A DNA stretch of 49,631 nt from CAUUCF01 sp963543695 (GTDB taxonomy: Bacteria; Pseudomonadota; Gammaproteobacteria; UBA9339), in the NCBI GenBank assembly GCA_963543695.1, contig CAUUCF010000008.1, positions 1-49,631 on the forward strand. The letters run 5' to 3'. Positions 16,344 through 25,618 of the stretch are shown piece by piece. The position numbers and the translations under genes were made by a program. Positions within the stretch are counted from its first letter, which is position 1. Each line of letters opens with the position of its first letter. The notes under the pieces are model-generated. The model was not told the DNA's origin, searched no databases, and saw only the letters and a program-made list of their open reading frames with translations.

Positions 16344-18971
16344 TTAATTTTTCTCAGGCACAAATAAATCACTCGTTAATAATAAACCGATACTAGTTCC
16401 TTCTGTCACTCTTACGGTTGGAGGAGTATCGGCAATATGACTATTTTCTGAAGCTACTTTCGAAGCCATTGTACCTGTTGCTACTAATAATTTTTCTGAT
16501 ACCGTTAAAGCTGGACTAGTAATAATTGAACCCGTAGTTGTCGTTTGAATACTAGAACCAGAATCTTTAAAAGCTGTTCCTAAACCTTCTAAGAAAGACG
16601 TTCCCATTAAACCTCCAAAACGTAAAAGGTAATGACTATCTACATCGGAAGCTAAAGCTGCTTTTGCCGTTTCTGGATCAATCGCTACCGACGAAAAGTT
16701 AATACTATTTTTCAAATAAGGGATACTTAAAACGGTAAAAGTTAAAACTACTTTTTTATTAACCCTTTGAAAATTACCTAAAACTTTTGTCCCTTTTAAT
16801 TTACCACTCACGATCGTCGCCATTACGGGTACATTTTCGTCTGAATTAACTGCCGTATCTAAAGTAGCAAATAAGATAGAACCAGCTTTATAAGTATCCC
16901 CGGGGATACTATCGTCTTCTGCAGTGCTAGTTACGTTACCCGTCTGATTATTCGTACTTACGTTGCTACCATTGTTATTATTTTCTTCCTTAATTGCTTC
17001 GACGAATACTTGAGTGTTCGTCGGAGTCCAAGCAGAGAATAACTGGTTAGATTGATTTACCATCATGGCTTGTATCGTTTTAACTTGATTGTCTCGATCT
17101 AATTTATTTAAACTAGCTTCCTGGTTTAACGTCGCTTGTAATTGTTCATGAGCTGATTGATTTTCTTCGGCTAAAAGTTCAGCCATCATTTGGTTTTTAT
17201 CTTGTTCCGTTAATTCGTTTAACGCGGTTATCTCCGCTAATTCTTCCTCTGAAAATCCTGCTTTTTGTAAAGCAGCTCTACCGCATTCTAATAAACTTTC
17301 CGCTTTAATTCCGCTACGACGAGCAATTACTAAAGCCGCTTTACTGCATTTATCGTAAGCACTAACGCCTGCACCATTAGTAGCATTATTAGACACTGTA
17401 ATACTATTTAATAAAGTTTTTACTTCTTCGCTTGTACATTGTAGCCGACTAATAATTTCTTTTTCACTCACGTTTTGTTTATATAAACTAAGTACGTCAC
17501 TCACTCTACATCTATTACTTAACCCCTTTTGATTATTTTCTAGATTTACTTCCACACCAGCTCGCAGTAAATCCCCTTTAGAAAAACCGGCTTTTAATAA
17601 AGTTTCTGGACTAACTCCACTAGCTAATAATTCTTCCGAACTAAAACCAGCGTCTTTTAAATCCGCTAAACTTACTCCCGCAGCTAATAATTCTTGAGCA
17701 TTAAACGCTGCTTTAGCTAGATCCGCAGCACTATATCCCGCTGCCAAAAGTTCTTTAGCACTAAAACCAGCGGCTTTTAACATACTAGCACTCACTCCCG
17801 CCGCTTTTAATTCTTGAGCATCAAAGTTTGCATTTCTCAAATCTGCGACGCTATAACCGGCTTTTAATAATTCTCCAGCGCTAAATCCAGCCTGTTTTAA
17901 TTCTTCAGCACTAAATCCGGCCGCACGTAACCCTTCTACGCCACACCCTAAACCGCGTAATTGAGCAGCATCAATACCGTTTTGACGCGCTCTTTGCAAA
18001 CTATCTACATCACAGCGTCGATAATTATCTAAAGCTAAATTCTTTAATACTTGTTCAGCTTTTAAAACTTCGTCTTGAGCCATGCCTGCTTTTAATAACT
18101 CTGCACTACTTAAACCTGCTTCTAACAAATTTTGGGCACTAAAACCCGCTTTCACTAGTTCCGCCGCATTCACACCCGCTTTTAATAATTCTCCTGCACT
18201 AAAACCTGCATTAAATAAATCACTAGAATTAAAACCCGCCGCTAATAACTCTTTAGCACTGACGCCCGCCGCCTTTAAAGCTTGCGCACTAAATCCAGCT
18301 TTTACTAAGTCGCTAACGTTAACTCCAGCTTGTACTAAATCCGCAGCACTAAAACCTGCCACCTTTAGTTCTTCAATATTAAATCCAGCATCAAGTAATT
18401 CTTTGGCGTTAAACCCAGCTAATTTCAACTCTTCGGTACTAAAACCCGCCTTTTTTAATTCCGTTGCTCCAAAACCAGCTTTCGCTAATTCTGAGGCAGA
18501 AAAGCCCGCGGCTCTTAACGCATCCAAACTGCATCCTCGACACCTTAATTCAGACGCTTGAACGCCCGCTTGTTTAGCGCGTTGTAATTCATCGATGTTG
18601 CATCCTTCTCCCGACACAGTTCCAAGATCATTTAAACTTACCCCAGAATTAATATAAGTAGTACGTACTACCGTCGGTAAAGCTACTTTGTTTTCAGCTA
18701 AAGCTTGCTCTGCTAACTGAGCATTTTGTTGTTCTTGCAATTTGGCATATTCACGAGTAGGATCTCCCATACCCGGGATAGATTTAATGTTCGGTACTCC
18801 CGTAGAAATGGAAGACTGTATCCCTTTAGGTAAACTGTTAGCTTTTCTAAACTTCAGTACTCCTATCACCACTGCTAAAATAGCGATTACCGCTATTGAT
18901 AAAACAATAACTCTGGATTTCCCATCAGCTAAAACTGCTTTTGCAGCGTTCATTCGTTTTTTTAAACTCAT
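16344..18971 (-). CDS. icmE: Dot/Icm core-channel protein IcmE/DotG
   Basis: VirB10-related protein that spans the envelope and forms the central channel of the Dot/Icm apparatus. The ATG at 18971 gives 875 residues (Legionella 1048). Order: cytosolic basic N-terminus, membrane segment (about 22-42), proline-rich linker, a long region of ten-residue repeats of type AGFSAxELLK (about 155-310 and 350-476), a Gln/Glu-rich stretch, then the VirB10-like C-terminal domain (AGSILFATLDTAVNSDENVPV onward, about 690-820) with an antenna-like hydrophobic segment. Each repeat block opens with a Cys-containing cap. The start follows the icmK stop within ten bases. Confidence 0.96.
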   Translation of the reverse strand: MSLKKRMNAAKAVLADGKSRVIVLSIAVIAILAVVIGVLKFRKANSLPKGIQSSISTGVPNIKSIPGMGDPTREYAKLQEQQNAQLAEQALAENKVALPTVVRTTYINSGVSLNDLGTVSGEGCNIDELQRAKQAGVQASELRCRGCSLDALRAAGFSASELAKAGFGATELKKAGFSTEELKLAGFNAKELLDAGFNIEELKVAGFSAADLVQAGVNVSDLVKAGFSAQALKAAGVSAKELLAAGFNSSDLFNAGFSAGELLKAGVNAAELVKAGFSAQNLLEAGLSSAELLKAGMAQDEVLKAEQVLKNLALDNYRRCDVDSLQRARQNGIDAAQLRGLGCGVEGLRAAGFSAEELKQAGFSAGELLKAGYSVADLRNANFDAQELKAAGVSASMLKAAGFSAKELLAAGYSAADLAKAAFNAQELLAAGVSLADLKDAGFSSEELLASGVSPETLLKAGFSKGDLLRAGVEVNLENNQKGLSNRCRVSDVLSLYKQNVSEKEIISRLQCTSEEVKTLLNSITVSNNATNGAGVSAYDKCSKAALVIARRSGIKAESLLECGRAALQKAGFSEEELAEITALNELTEQDKNQMMAELLAEENQSAHEQLQATLNQEASLNKLDRDNQVKTIQAMMVNQSNQLFSAWTPTNTQVFVEAIKEENNNNGSNVSTNNQTGNVTSTAEDDSIPGDTYKAGSILFATLDTAVNSDENVPVMATIVSGKLKGTKVLGNFQRVNKKVVLTFTVLSIPYLKNSINFSSVAIDPETAKAALASDVDSHYLLRFGGLMGTSFLEGLGTAFKDSGSSIQTTTTGSIITSPALTVSEKLLVATGTMASKVASENSHIADTPPTVRVTEGTSIGLLLTSDLFVPEKN
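17550..18509 (-). repeat. 30-bp tandem repeats encoding DotG decapeptides, two blocks
   Basis: The coding repeat has a 30-base period. I count 15 decapeptides in the first block (18509-18048) and 12 plus a partial one in the second (about 17924-17550). They are separated by a cap of roughly 40 residues starting RRCDVDSLQRA that duplicates the cap before the first block (GCNIDELQRA). Repeats diverge at the DNA level, so the array is old and held by protein selection. The antisense strand stays open for 159 codons here purely because of the repeat. Confidence 0.85.
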
Positions 18972-18977
18972 AAGCAA

Positions 18978-19994
18978 TCACTCTTCTTCTAAAACCAACG
19001 TAATCGTTTTATCTTCCCCGTCTTCAGAAGCTAAAATAACCGTTGTAGGTTGTACTTGATAAGCCGACATTCCGTCTGCACTCTTAATCATTGCTTTCCA
19101 AGCCGGAGAAATTAACATCAATTTCGTTCTTAAATAAAAGTCTTGATTAATTTTCCAAACTTGAGCATTACCTCCTTTTACCGACACTTTTTGGGCTTCT
19201 TTGGGAGGTAAACCATTTAAAATTTCCAACAATACTTTATTAGTCGGTAAATTTTCTATCCCATGATGAATAATCGACGCATTAGGACCACTCGCCGGAA
19301 GACGCAAATCTACCCGATAATCAATAGCGTCTTGTCCGGATAATAAAGTAATCATTACTGGTGTATTTAATCCTTTTAAAATCACCGCTAAATTACTACT
19401 TTTATAAAAAGTTAAAGATTGAATCAACAAAGTATTGCCTTTTTGATCCCAACGAATATTAAACGATACCGGATCTCCTAAACTATAAGATTCAATGGGC
19501 CAAGGTTGTCCAGTCGCATCTAAAAAGACTAAAGAGGAAATATAACCCGAACCTAAACGAATCACTGGAGGAGTGGCATTAGGGGATAAATCCACCATTA
19601 AAGATGAACTCGTTGGTTTCGCCGGAACTAAAGCCGGAGAAGCCATTGCGGCCTGTGATTCTTCGTATACTTCTTTTAGTTTACGTACTTGTTGCGGATT
19701 CATCGGTAATAGCTGTTCTACCGTTTTTAAGAAAGCTTCGTCTTTCATTTTTTCCTGTTCCGTTTTCGATACAAGCGACGCGTTATTGCTGCCAGACGAT
19801 GCCGCTATTTGCCCGTTACTTTCTTGTTTTTTTTCAGCTTGCTGTTCTTGTAAACTAATACTTTCCGCTAAAGTATTACGCAGTTTATCTAAATTAGCTT
19901 GCGCTTCAAACTGACTAATTTCTGAAGCTCCCAAAACAATATTAGTCATCGTTAATAAACTCATTAACAACCATTTCTTTGTTCTTTTACTCAC
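18978..19994 (-). CDS. icmK: Dot/Icm outer-membrane core protein IcmK/DotH
   Basis: DotH forms the outer-membrane ring of the core together with DotC, DotD and DotG. The 338-residue product (Legionella about 360) starts at a GTG at 19994 with GGAGGG and GAGG upstream and overlaps the preceding icmL copy by 8 bases. A signal peptide ends near ...NIVLGAS. A low-complexity Gln/Ser linker follows, then the conserved C-terminal domain (PPVIRLGSGYISSLVFLDATGQPWPI split: PPVIRLGSGYISSLVFLDA, GQPWPI) shared with TraN/DotH of conjugation systems. It is inserted between dotI and dotG as in all Legionellales. Confidence 0.94.
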   Translation of the reverse strand: MSKRTKKWLLMSLLTMTNIVLGASEISQFEAQANLDKLRNTLAESISLQEQQAEKKQESNGQIAASSGSNNASLVSKTEQEKMKDEAFLKTVEQLLPMNPQQVRKLKEVYEESQAAMASPALVPAKPTSSSLMVDLSPNATPPVIRLGSGYISSLVFLDATGQPWPIESYSLGDPVSFNIRWDQKGNTLLIQSLTFYKSSNLAVILKGLNTPVMITLLSGQDAIDYRVDLRLPASGPNASIIHHGIENLPTNKVLLEILNGLPPKEAQKVSVKGGNAQVWKINQDFYLRTKLMLISPAWKAMIKSADGMSAYQVQPTTVILASEDGEDKTITLVLEEE

Positions 19995-20604
19995 CTCTTC
20001 CCTCCGTCACGATAAAACTAGCTACCGCAATGCCATTAGGAAACTTATTCGTTGGCATTCTGCTAATAATCATCATCACTATCACTGGTTTTTGCACTTG
20101 TTCATTTGGACTTTGATAACTAATTAACAAAGGAATTTGAACTTTCCAAGAAAATCTACCTCCAACAAACATCCGTTCTAAAATTACCGGCGCACCGATT
20201 GATACCGCTGAAACTATTAATTTTTTACTAATCACTGCGTTTAAATCTCCAGTTGTTTGCAAAGCGTTCTCAAAATAATCCCAACCTTCCTCCGTAAAAT
20301 AAGCCTTTAATTGTTCAATCATTTGCTCATAATTAACGAAATTATAAGTATACGCTTCTACCGCTACGTTATGCGCCCATTGCAATAATTTGCTTGGCGC
20401 TAAAATCGGCATCGACAAAATCACTAAAGATTTTTTATTGCCCGCCGGATCTAAAGAATAACTGCGCGGAGTTGGTTGTTGCGCCACTAGAAAAAATAAG
20501 CTCCCAATACCTAAAATAATGACTAGCAATAAAATAATAACCGTTTTTAATAAAGTACGACTATTGAATTTCAAATGCTTAGGATTGAATCGATTGGTCG
20601 CCAT
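19987..20604 (-). CDS. icmL: IcmL/DotI paralogue (second copy, in tandem)
   Basis: DotI is an inner-membrane bitopic protein with a VirB8-like periplasmic domain. This 205-residue copy has a basic cytosolic N-terminus, one membrane segment (about 20-43) and the whole periplasmic domain: LLQWAHNVAVEAYTYNFVNY, GWDYFENAL, SKKLIVSAVSIGAPVI, FSWKVQIPLLISYQ, QKPVIVMMIISRMP. It is clearly homologous along its whole length to the gene at 20611-21258. It lies next to icmK, the position of icmL in Legionella. Coxiella and Rickettsiella likewise carry two icmL genes in place of icmM/dotJ plus icmL. Confidence 0.92.
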   Translation of the reverse strand: MATNRFNPKHLKFNSRTLLKTVIILLLVIILGIGSLFFLVAQQPTPRSYSLDPAGNKKSLVILSMPILAPSKLLQWAHNVAVEAYTYNFVNYEQMIEQLKAYFTEEGWDYFENALQTTGDLNAVISKKLIVSAVSIGAPVILERMFVGGRFSWKVQIPLLISYQSPNEQVQKPVIVMMIISRMPTNKFPNGIAVASFIVTEGRGE

Positions 20605-20610
20605 TTCTTT

Positions 20611-21258
20611 TTACCGTTGATTAGCAATGCGTCCTTCCGACGCTACAAAACTACGTACCGCTACCCCTTTGGGCATATCTACCGTAGGAACCCTACTAAT
20701 AATCATCATCACCACCATTGGTTTCTGAGTATTCTCACTAGCATTTTGATAACTAACCAAAATAGGAATTTGTACTTTCCAAGAATAACTTCCGTCTACT
20801 ACGGCTTGTTCTAAAATAACGGGCGTTCCCGTAGCGGTCCCAGAGACGATTAATTTTTTCGCTAAAACCATTTCTAAATTTCTAGAATTTTTCAGTGATT
20901 GTTCAAAATAACGCCAACCTTCAGCGGTAAAGTTATTTTGTAAGTTCTGCAATGCATCTCTATAATTAACAAAATTATAAGAATAAGCATCTATTGCCAC
21001 TTGATGGGCCCATTGTAATAATTCTGACGGAGAGAGCATTGAATCTGATAGAGGATATAATTGCATAATCCTCCCGTCCGTTGAAGTAGCAAAATATTGA
21101 GCTTTCGGTTGATGGGCTAATTGCCAAAACATTAATCCTACTAAACCTAATACAATCGTTATTAATAACAAGACTACTACGATTAATCGGCGGTAATTAT
21201 CGATATAAAAATTATTCCTTAATCTTAATAATTCTAACGTATCATTATTATTAGCCAT
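20611..21258 (-). CDS. icmL: IcmL/DotI, first copy (in the icmM/dotJ position)
   Basis: A 215-residue DotI-like protein. The N-terminal cytosolic part ELLRLRNNFYIDNYRRLIV matches Legionella DotI better than the other copy does. A membrane segment (about 25-47) and the conserved motif KAQYFATSTDGRIMQLYPL follow, then the VirB8-like periplasmic domain. Its place between icmN and icmL is that of icmM (dotJ) in Legionella, but DotJ lacks most of the periplasmic domain, whereas this protein is full length. It therefore counts as a second DotI that may form a hetero-oligomer with the downstream copy. Ribosome-binding site GAGAGG lies just upstream. Confidence 0.92.
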   Translation of the reverse strand: MANNNDTLELLRLRNNFYIDNYRRLIVVVLLLITIVLGLVGLMFWQLAHQPKAQYFATSTDGRIMQLYPLSDSMLSPSELLQWAHQVAIDAYSYNFVNYRDALQNLQNNFTAEGWRYFEQSLKNSRNLEMVLAKKLIVSGTATGTPVILEQAVVDGSYSWKVQIPILVSYQNASENTQKPMVVMMIISRVPTVDMPKGVAVRSFVASEGRIANQR

Positions 21259-21315
21259 CTTTTTCCTCTCTTATCTTATCACTATGTTCACATAACTTTA
21301 AGAAAAAATCAATGA

Positions 21316-21870
21316 TTAACGGCAAATTAAAACTTTTTGTCCCGTATAGCAATAGTCTTTTCCTCCTGGACAAGCATCGACCTTCTTTCGCTTCTTAAAA
21401 AGGACCTTAATTCGCTGGTCCGCCTGTTCGGTACAAAAACCTTTTTCCGTACCAGTAACAACAACATAAGCGTCTAATCCCTTTCGTTTTAATTTTGCCC
21501 CCATTTCTCGTACTTGAGCTTCAATTAGCCCTTGCGCTAAAAGATCGGCTCTGGCACACGCACGCACCATAGTAACCACATGACTATAATGTTTCGACAA
21601 TTCAATTAAATCTGCGATTATTTGATCGGACGACTTTTTCCAATTAACCGTATTAGGCTTGAACAGTTTTTCCGTTTCAATGACTACTTCTAAACGATCA
21701 TCGTAATTAATTAAAACAGCTTCTTCTTTAAGACGTTTGACGGTTCGCTCAAAAACTATTTTTCGCCCTAAATCAAAATCATATTCTTCGCAACTAATGC
21801 GATGTACGCAACCATTTAGCGCTAAAGTACTTACTAAAACTAATACATATTTGATTAATTGTTTGCTCAT
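21316..21870 (-). CDS. icmN: Dot/Icm lipoprotein IcmN/DotK
   Basis: Outer-membrane lipoprotein peripheral to the Dot/Icm core, with an OmpA-like peptidoglycan-binding fold in known members. The 184-residue protein has a signal peptide with lipobox LALNGC (lipidated Cys21). The OmpA-like part follows: NYDDRLEVVIETEKLF, IIADLIELSKHYSHVVTMVRA, RADLLAQGLIEAQVREMGAKL, the pattern of beta strand-helix-helix seen in IcmN. Cysteines near the C-terminus (CTEQ, CPGGKDYC, CR) are probably disulphide-bonded in the periplasm. It overlaps icmO by 4 bases (ATGA). Confidence 0.88.
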   Translation of the reverse strand: MSKQLIKYVLVLVSTLALNGCVHRISCEEYDFDLGRKIVFERTVKRLKEEAVLINYDDRLEVVIETEKLFKPNTVNWKKSSDQIIADLIELSKHYSHVVTMVRACARADLLAQGLIEAQVREMGAKLKRKGLDAYVVVTGTEKGFCTEQADQRIKVLFKKRKKVDACPGGKDYCYTGQKVLICR

Positions 21871-24125
21871 TGTATTCCATCTCCCGTTAAATACTCAATT
21901 AAGTTAATTAACTTTTCGCCAGTAATATTTTGACATTTTTGTTCTGGATAACTACTAATTACTACTAAATCTTGGAGTAAATGTTCTACGTTCTGTTTAA
22001 CTTCCTTACGGCGATCGGTCATTAAACTTTCGATTTTTGACAAAAGATCGTAAGTTGCTTGCGCTGACAATAAAGATTCTAATTCTCCACTAAAACAACA
22101 AATCTGATTATGATCCATCTGTAAATCAAAAGATGCTTCGTTTTTCCACAAAGACACTAACAACGTCATTGCCTTTTTAAGCGAAACTTCATTTCCTCCT
22201 AACTGCTGAAATTGTTCCCCAATGGTTTTAATTTCGTCTTCAATTTGCCCGATATCGTTCACTAAAACATTTGCACTTTCTGCATAACGTTGCATCGTTA
22301 GAATACCGTTTTTAAAAGTTTTCAATAAATCGTCTGTAGGCCGATCAACTTTTACGAATTGATTTAAACGTAATTCTTTAACTGGTTTCGGATTAGAATA
22401 AAACATTTTAGCCCGAACGATTCTCGATTTAAAAAAGATATGGGATTCTCCTTCACGCTGCTCTTTTAAATCTAATAAATCGACACGAGAGCGTTTTTCC
22501 ATCTGGGCGTTTTTAGAATCGGCATAATTACCAATTAGCCCTGCAGCATTAGATTGGAAACCACTCACTACTGCTACATGCGCTTCTCCAGCCGATTTCA
22601 TAAAAAATTCCCACGTTTCCATCGGATCTTCTAACTTCATACAAATTTTAATGTTCGTATTTGCCCCGATAGAAGCAGCTTCTTCTTTAGAAGCTTTCTG
22701 GAAAGCCGGTAAATCTTGTCCGGCAAAAACTACCGAAAAACCTAAAGAACGAGCTTGCGCCGGTACTACCGCAAAACCAGGCACAGCATAATAACCATAT
22801 TCGTCTAAAACACATAAATAAGGGTTACGAGCATTAGTCGGTTTTCGCTCAATCACTTCCGCGTAAGTTCCTTCTACTTCATCTCCTAAACCGGAAGCCA
22901 TCATCGCTTTTAAAGAGGCAATAATCACTTTCCCTAAATTCGCTAATTCGTCGGGAGATTTTTCCAAAGCTGGTAATAAAACCACCAAAATTCTTCGATT
23001 TAAAACTACGTCTTTTAAATCAACTTCCGGGAGATTAGTACGAATAATGTGACCATACGTATCTGCTAAAGAAGAAAAAACCCTGGTTAACTGCATCGTA
23101 ATATATCCGTGTTGTTCGTAAACCTGAGAAACCTGTTTCCCTTTTTTAGCTGGATTATACCCTGGTAAGTTAACGACGTAATTTTTAATTGGTTCGAGAA
23201 TTAAATCAGGTACTCCTTCTAAACTGACCGAACTTTGTCCGTCCCGAATAAATTCTTTATCCATTACGATCGCTTCTAAGCGTTCTAACGAAAAATAATT
23301 ACGAATCGTATTTGCGTCGATCAATATTGCCCCCTGATCTCGCATATAAGTTAAAATTTTCATCAATGCTTCTACGAAGGCAATCGCTCGTCCTTTCCAC
23401 ATGTCGCCACTACTACCACCACTTCCACTATCCATTAAGCTAACCACTAACTGGGTTAACATACTAGAAGAACCAGAAGCAAAAGGATTCATCGTATTAG
23501 AGAGACGACGCTCTTGTGGACCAATTACGTCTCTCGCTCCAGTCATAAAATTAATTAACAACAAATCATCTTCACGCCCCATAAAGCGCACTAACGAAAA
23601 AATTTTAGCAAATAAAGAATTATCCCCTTTTCCGTCAACGTAAATAAATCCACTTCCTTGTACCAACGCATTATAAGCGATAGAAATTAAAGCTTCCGTT
23701 TTTCCACTTCCGGTAGAACCAAAAATCAAAGCATGCGTTCTCATGTCGTCATTCGTAAACCATAACTCATCATTCGTTTTACGGTCGTTCCCAAAAAAAT
23801 AGATACCATTCGACATACTAGGTTTATTAGATCCAGGTTTAGGAGTGTTGTAGTCTGGTAAATGGGCCCTTTTAGGCATCCTAAAAGGTAAAATAATTTT
23901 ACGCGTCTTAGAATAAATAAATAAACCGATGCTTAATAAGAATGCCCCCTCGAGCAAATACGGAAAGAAAAATAACGCAAACCCAATCATTAAAACTACT
24001 ATTCCGACGTTCTTCGGCTCTTTCAAAAAATCTCTAAGTTGTTGACCTAGCGTCCTAGTATCCCGTAATAACGAGGCGGTAGATTGTTCCTGATTTTGTT
24101 CTATTCCTCTTTGCTGTACTGGCAT
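21867..24125 (-). CDS. icmO: Type IV coupling ATPase IcmO/DotL
   Basis: VirD4-like coupling protein that recruits effectors to the Dot/Icm channel. The 752 residues (Legionella 783) carry two N-terminal membrane segments (about 40-72), Walker A GSTGSGKT at 136-143, Walker B-like VLDEYGYYAVPGF, and the QDLPAF motif of VirD4 proteins. The C-terminal 150-170 residues form a helical tail without an ATPase signature. In Legionella this tail binds DotN, IcmS, IcmW and LvgA. DotN and IcmS are encoded in this cluster; IcmW is not. Its ATG shares one base with the icmP stop (TAATG). Confidence 0.96.
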   Translation of the reverse strand: MPVQQRGIEQNQEQSTASLLRDTRTLGQQLRDFLKEPKNVGIVVLMIGFALFFFPYLLEGAFLLSIGLFIYSKTRKIILPFRMPKRAHLPDYNTPKPGSNKPSMSNGIYFFGNDRKTNDELWFTNDDMRTHALIFGSTGSGKTEALISIAYNALVQGSGFIYVDGKGDNSLFAKIFSLVRFMGREDDLLLINFMTGARDVIGPQERRLSNTMNPFASGSSSMLTQLVVSLMDSGSGGSSGDMWKGRAIAFVEALMKILTYMRDQGAILIDANTIRNYFSLERLEAIVMDKEFIRDGQSSVSLEGVPDLILEPIKNYVVNLPGYNPAKKGKQVSQVYEQHGYITMQLTRVFSSLADTYGHIIRTNLPEVDLKDVVLNRRILVVLLPALEKSPDELANLGKVIIASLKAMMASGLGDEVEGTYAEVIERKPTNARNPYLCVLDEYGYYAVPGFAVVPAQARSLGFSVVFAGQDLPAFQKASKEEAASIGANTNIKICMKLEDPMETWEFFMKSAGEAHVAVVSGFQSNAAGLIGNYADSKNAQMEKRSRVDLLDLKEQREGESHIFFKSRIVRAKMFYSNPKPVKELRLNQFVKVDRPTDDLLKTFKNGILTMQRYAESANVLVNDIGQIEDEIKTIGEQFQQLGGNEVSLKKAMTLLVSLWKNEASFDLQMDHNQICCFSGELESLLSAQATYDLLSKIESLMTDRRKEVKQNVEHLLQDLVVISSYPEQKCQNITGEKLINLIEYLTGDGIQ

Positions 24126-25264
24126 TATGATTCCCCGTCTGGTTTATAAATAATTTCTCCTAACGCTATTTCTAAACCTTTCACTGCTTCATCAACCATT
24201 GGTGAAACTAAAGCAGTTCCCAATTTTTTTTCAGCTAACCAATGAGCGTAAGCCCCACATATTTCCGAAACAGCCGTAATTCTCCCCACGCTATTCAACA
24301 TATACCACATTCTTCGATCTAGAGGCTTTAACCAAATAAATTCTGCCGAAGCTAATACTCCAATTACCCTGGCTCCTTCTAACATTGAAGCCATGATCGT
24401 CGTTACGTAGGCATGGCGCGCACAAATAAATTGTACCCCTTTACTATTAAGATGCTTGTTTAGCAATTGATCTGTCCCCGCAAAATCTAACCGGGTAATC
24501 TCGTCGTTAGCCGATAAAGCGATATGGTCTAAAAGACGTTCTGCTCCTTTTTTATCTGCGTTAATTCTCGCCGCAAAAATAGCTAATAATGCTTTTAAAT
24601 AAGGAGGCAATCGGTGGACTCCTTCCCAAATAGGACCTAGTTGCAACGATAATTCTCGATAAGCCGCATTTCTTCTTAATTTAACCGTGTAATTACCATC
24701 TAGTTCTTTTGTGACATCTAACAATCCTTTTTGTTTACAAAACACCATTGGCGAAACAGCCATCGCCCAGGGACCATCGTCTAATTTTTTCGAAACTAGA
24801 TCTAATTTAACTACCGGTATAATTTGAGGCCAGTTGTATTGTTCGCTTTTTCGTAAACTATTCGTATTAAAAATCAAACGAAATTGCTTTAAACCTTTAG
24901 AACATAATAACGTAATGCCTAATAAAATAATGACCCCCATAAAAGGGTAACGTAAATATTTACAAGTTACTACCGTTAAATTAATTAAATACTGAATATC
25001 TACAGTATGACCGACATGTTCTTGCGCCGACATCAACGTCGTTAACACCTCCATTTGTTGGTCATACAAACCTCCCAAATAAGGAGCTAATTGATTTAAA
25101 CAAAAATCAATTAATTTTAATTCTCCAATCCGAAAGTAAAGATAATACTTGGTAAGATTTTCTCTAAACAAAAACCAAACCCCAATCAATAAAACGGCAA
25201 TCGCTAATAACGTATAGAGAAACTCTAAAGAATTATCTTGTTGACCTTGTTGTTCTGCTGGCAT
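24125..25264 (-). CDS. icmP: Coupling-complex protein IcmP/DotM
   Basis: Inner-membrane partner of DotL; in Legionella the cytosolic domain of DotM recognises effectors with glutamate-rich signals. The 379 residues show three hydrophobic segments (about 12-28, 80-110 with an interruption) and a large soluble C-terminal domain. The family motif HAYVTTIMASMLEGARVIGVLASAEFIWLKPLDR is visible at about 292-326 (read in parts: HAYVTTIMASMLEGAR, SAEFIWLKPLDR). It starts three bases after icmS, exactly where icmR and icmQ would lie in Legionella. Confidence 0.95.
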   Translation of the reverse strand: MPAEQQGQQDNSLEFLYTLLAIAVLLIGVWFLFRENLTKYYLYFRIGELKLIDFCLNQLAPYLGGLYDQQMEVLTTLMSAQEHVGHTVDIQYLINLTVVTCKYLRYPFMGVIILLGITLLCSKGLKQFRLIFNTNSLRKSEQYNWPQIIPVVKLDLVSKKLDDGPWAMAVSPMVFCKQKGLLDVTKELDGNYTVKLRRNAAYRELSLQLGPIWEGVHRLPPYLKALLAIFAARINADKKGAERLLDHIALSANDEITRLDFAGTDQLLNKHLNSKGVQFICARHAYVTTIMASMLEGARVIGVLASAEFIWLKPLDRRMWYMLNSVGRITAVSEICGAYAHWLAEKKLGTALVSPMVDEAVKGLEIALGEIIYKPDGES

Positions 25265-25267
25265 AAT

Positions 25268-25618
25268 CTACATTGATCTGAACAGTAAATCATCTAAAAC
25301 TATTTTTTTATCCTTATTTTCGTTTGCTTTTAATTCTAAAAGCGTATCGTATAAATATACTAATTTTAATACTGGTGGAGTTACCGTATCAAAAACCACG
25401 CTATACCCTAAAGTCGCTCCATCCGTTTCGTTAAAACTTACCCCAATCCCATAACCTAAAGTCTCTAAACATTTAGCGTTAGCTCGTTTTACGATCATTG
25501 GAAACATCCCCGTAAATGAAAATACGTCTTCAAAACTTAAGTCTGCTTTATACAAATGAAAAACCATCCCTAATTGACTAGCGACTTCTCTACTAAATTC
25601 CAAAAATACGTCATTCAT
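25268..25618 (-). CDS. icmS: Type IVB adaptor/chaperone IcmS
   Basis: Small acidic adaptor that, with IcmW, carries a subset of effectors to DotL. The ATG at 25618 overlaps the icmT stop as TAATG and gives 116 residues, in line with Legionella (114). An ATG at 25639 (123 residues) has no visible ribosome-binding site. Diagnostic segments: LSFEDVFSFTGMFPMIVKRA, CLETLGYGIGVSF and VVFDTVTPPVLKLVYLYDTL. No membrane segment. Its partner icmW is not in this window. Confidence 0.92.
   Translation of the reverse strand: MNDVFLEFSREVASQLGMVFHLYKADLSFEDVFSFTGMFPMIVKRANAKCLETLGYGIGVSFNETDGATLGYSVVFDTVTPPVLKLVYLYDTLLELKANENKDKKIVLDDLLFRSM

Noticed and set aside
17550..18509. Regularly spaced 30-bp repeats that could suggest a CRISPR array
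   Set aside because: The repeats are head to tail without spacers, diverge in third positions and encode DotG decapeptides in frame.
18082..18561. 159-codon plus-strand ORF rich in Lys-Pro-Ala
   Set aside because: It is the antisense of the DotG decapeptide repeats; its regularity is a by-product of the 30-bp coding repeat.
19573..19914. Plus-strand ORFs opposite icmK
   Set aside because: Shadow frames: two different frames are open over the same stretch, and icmK explains the sequence.
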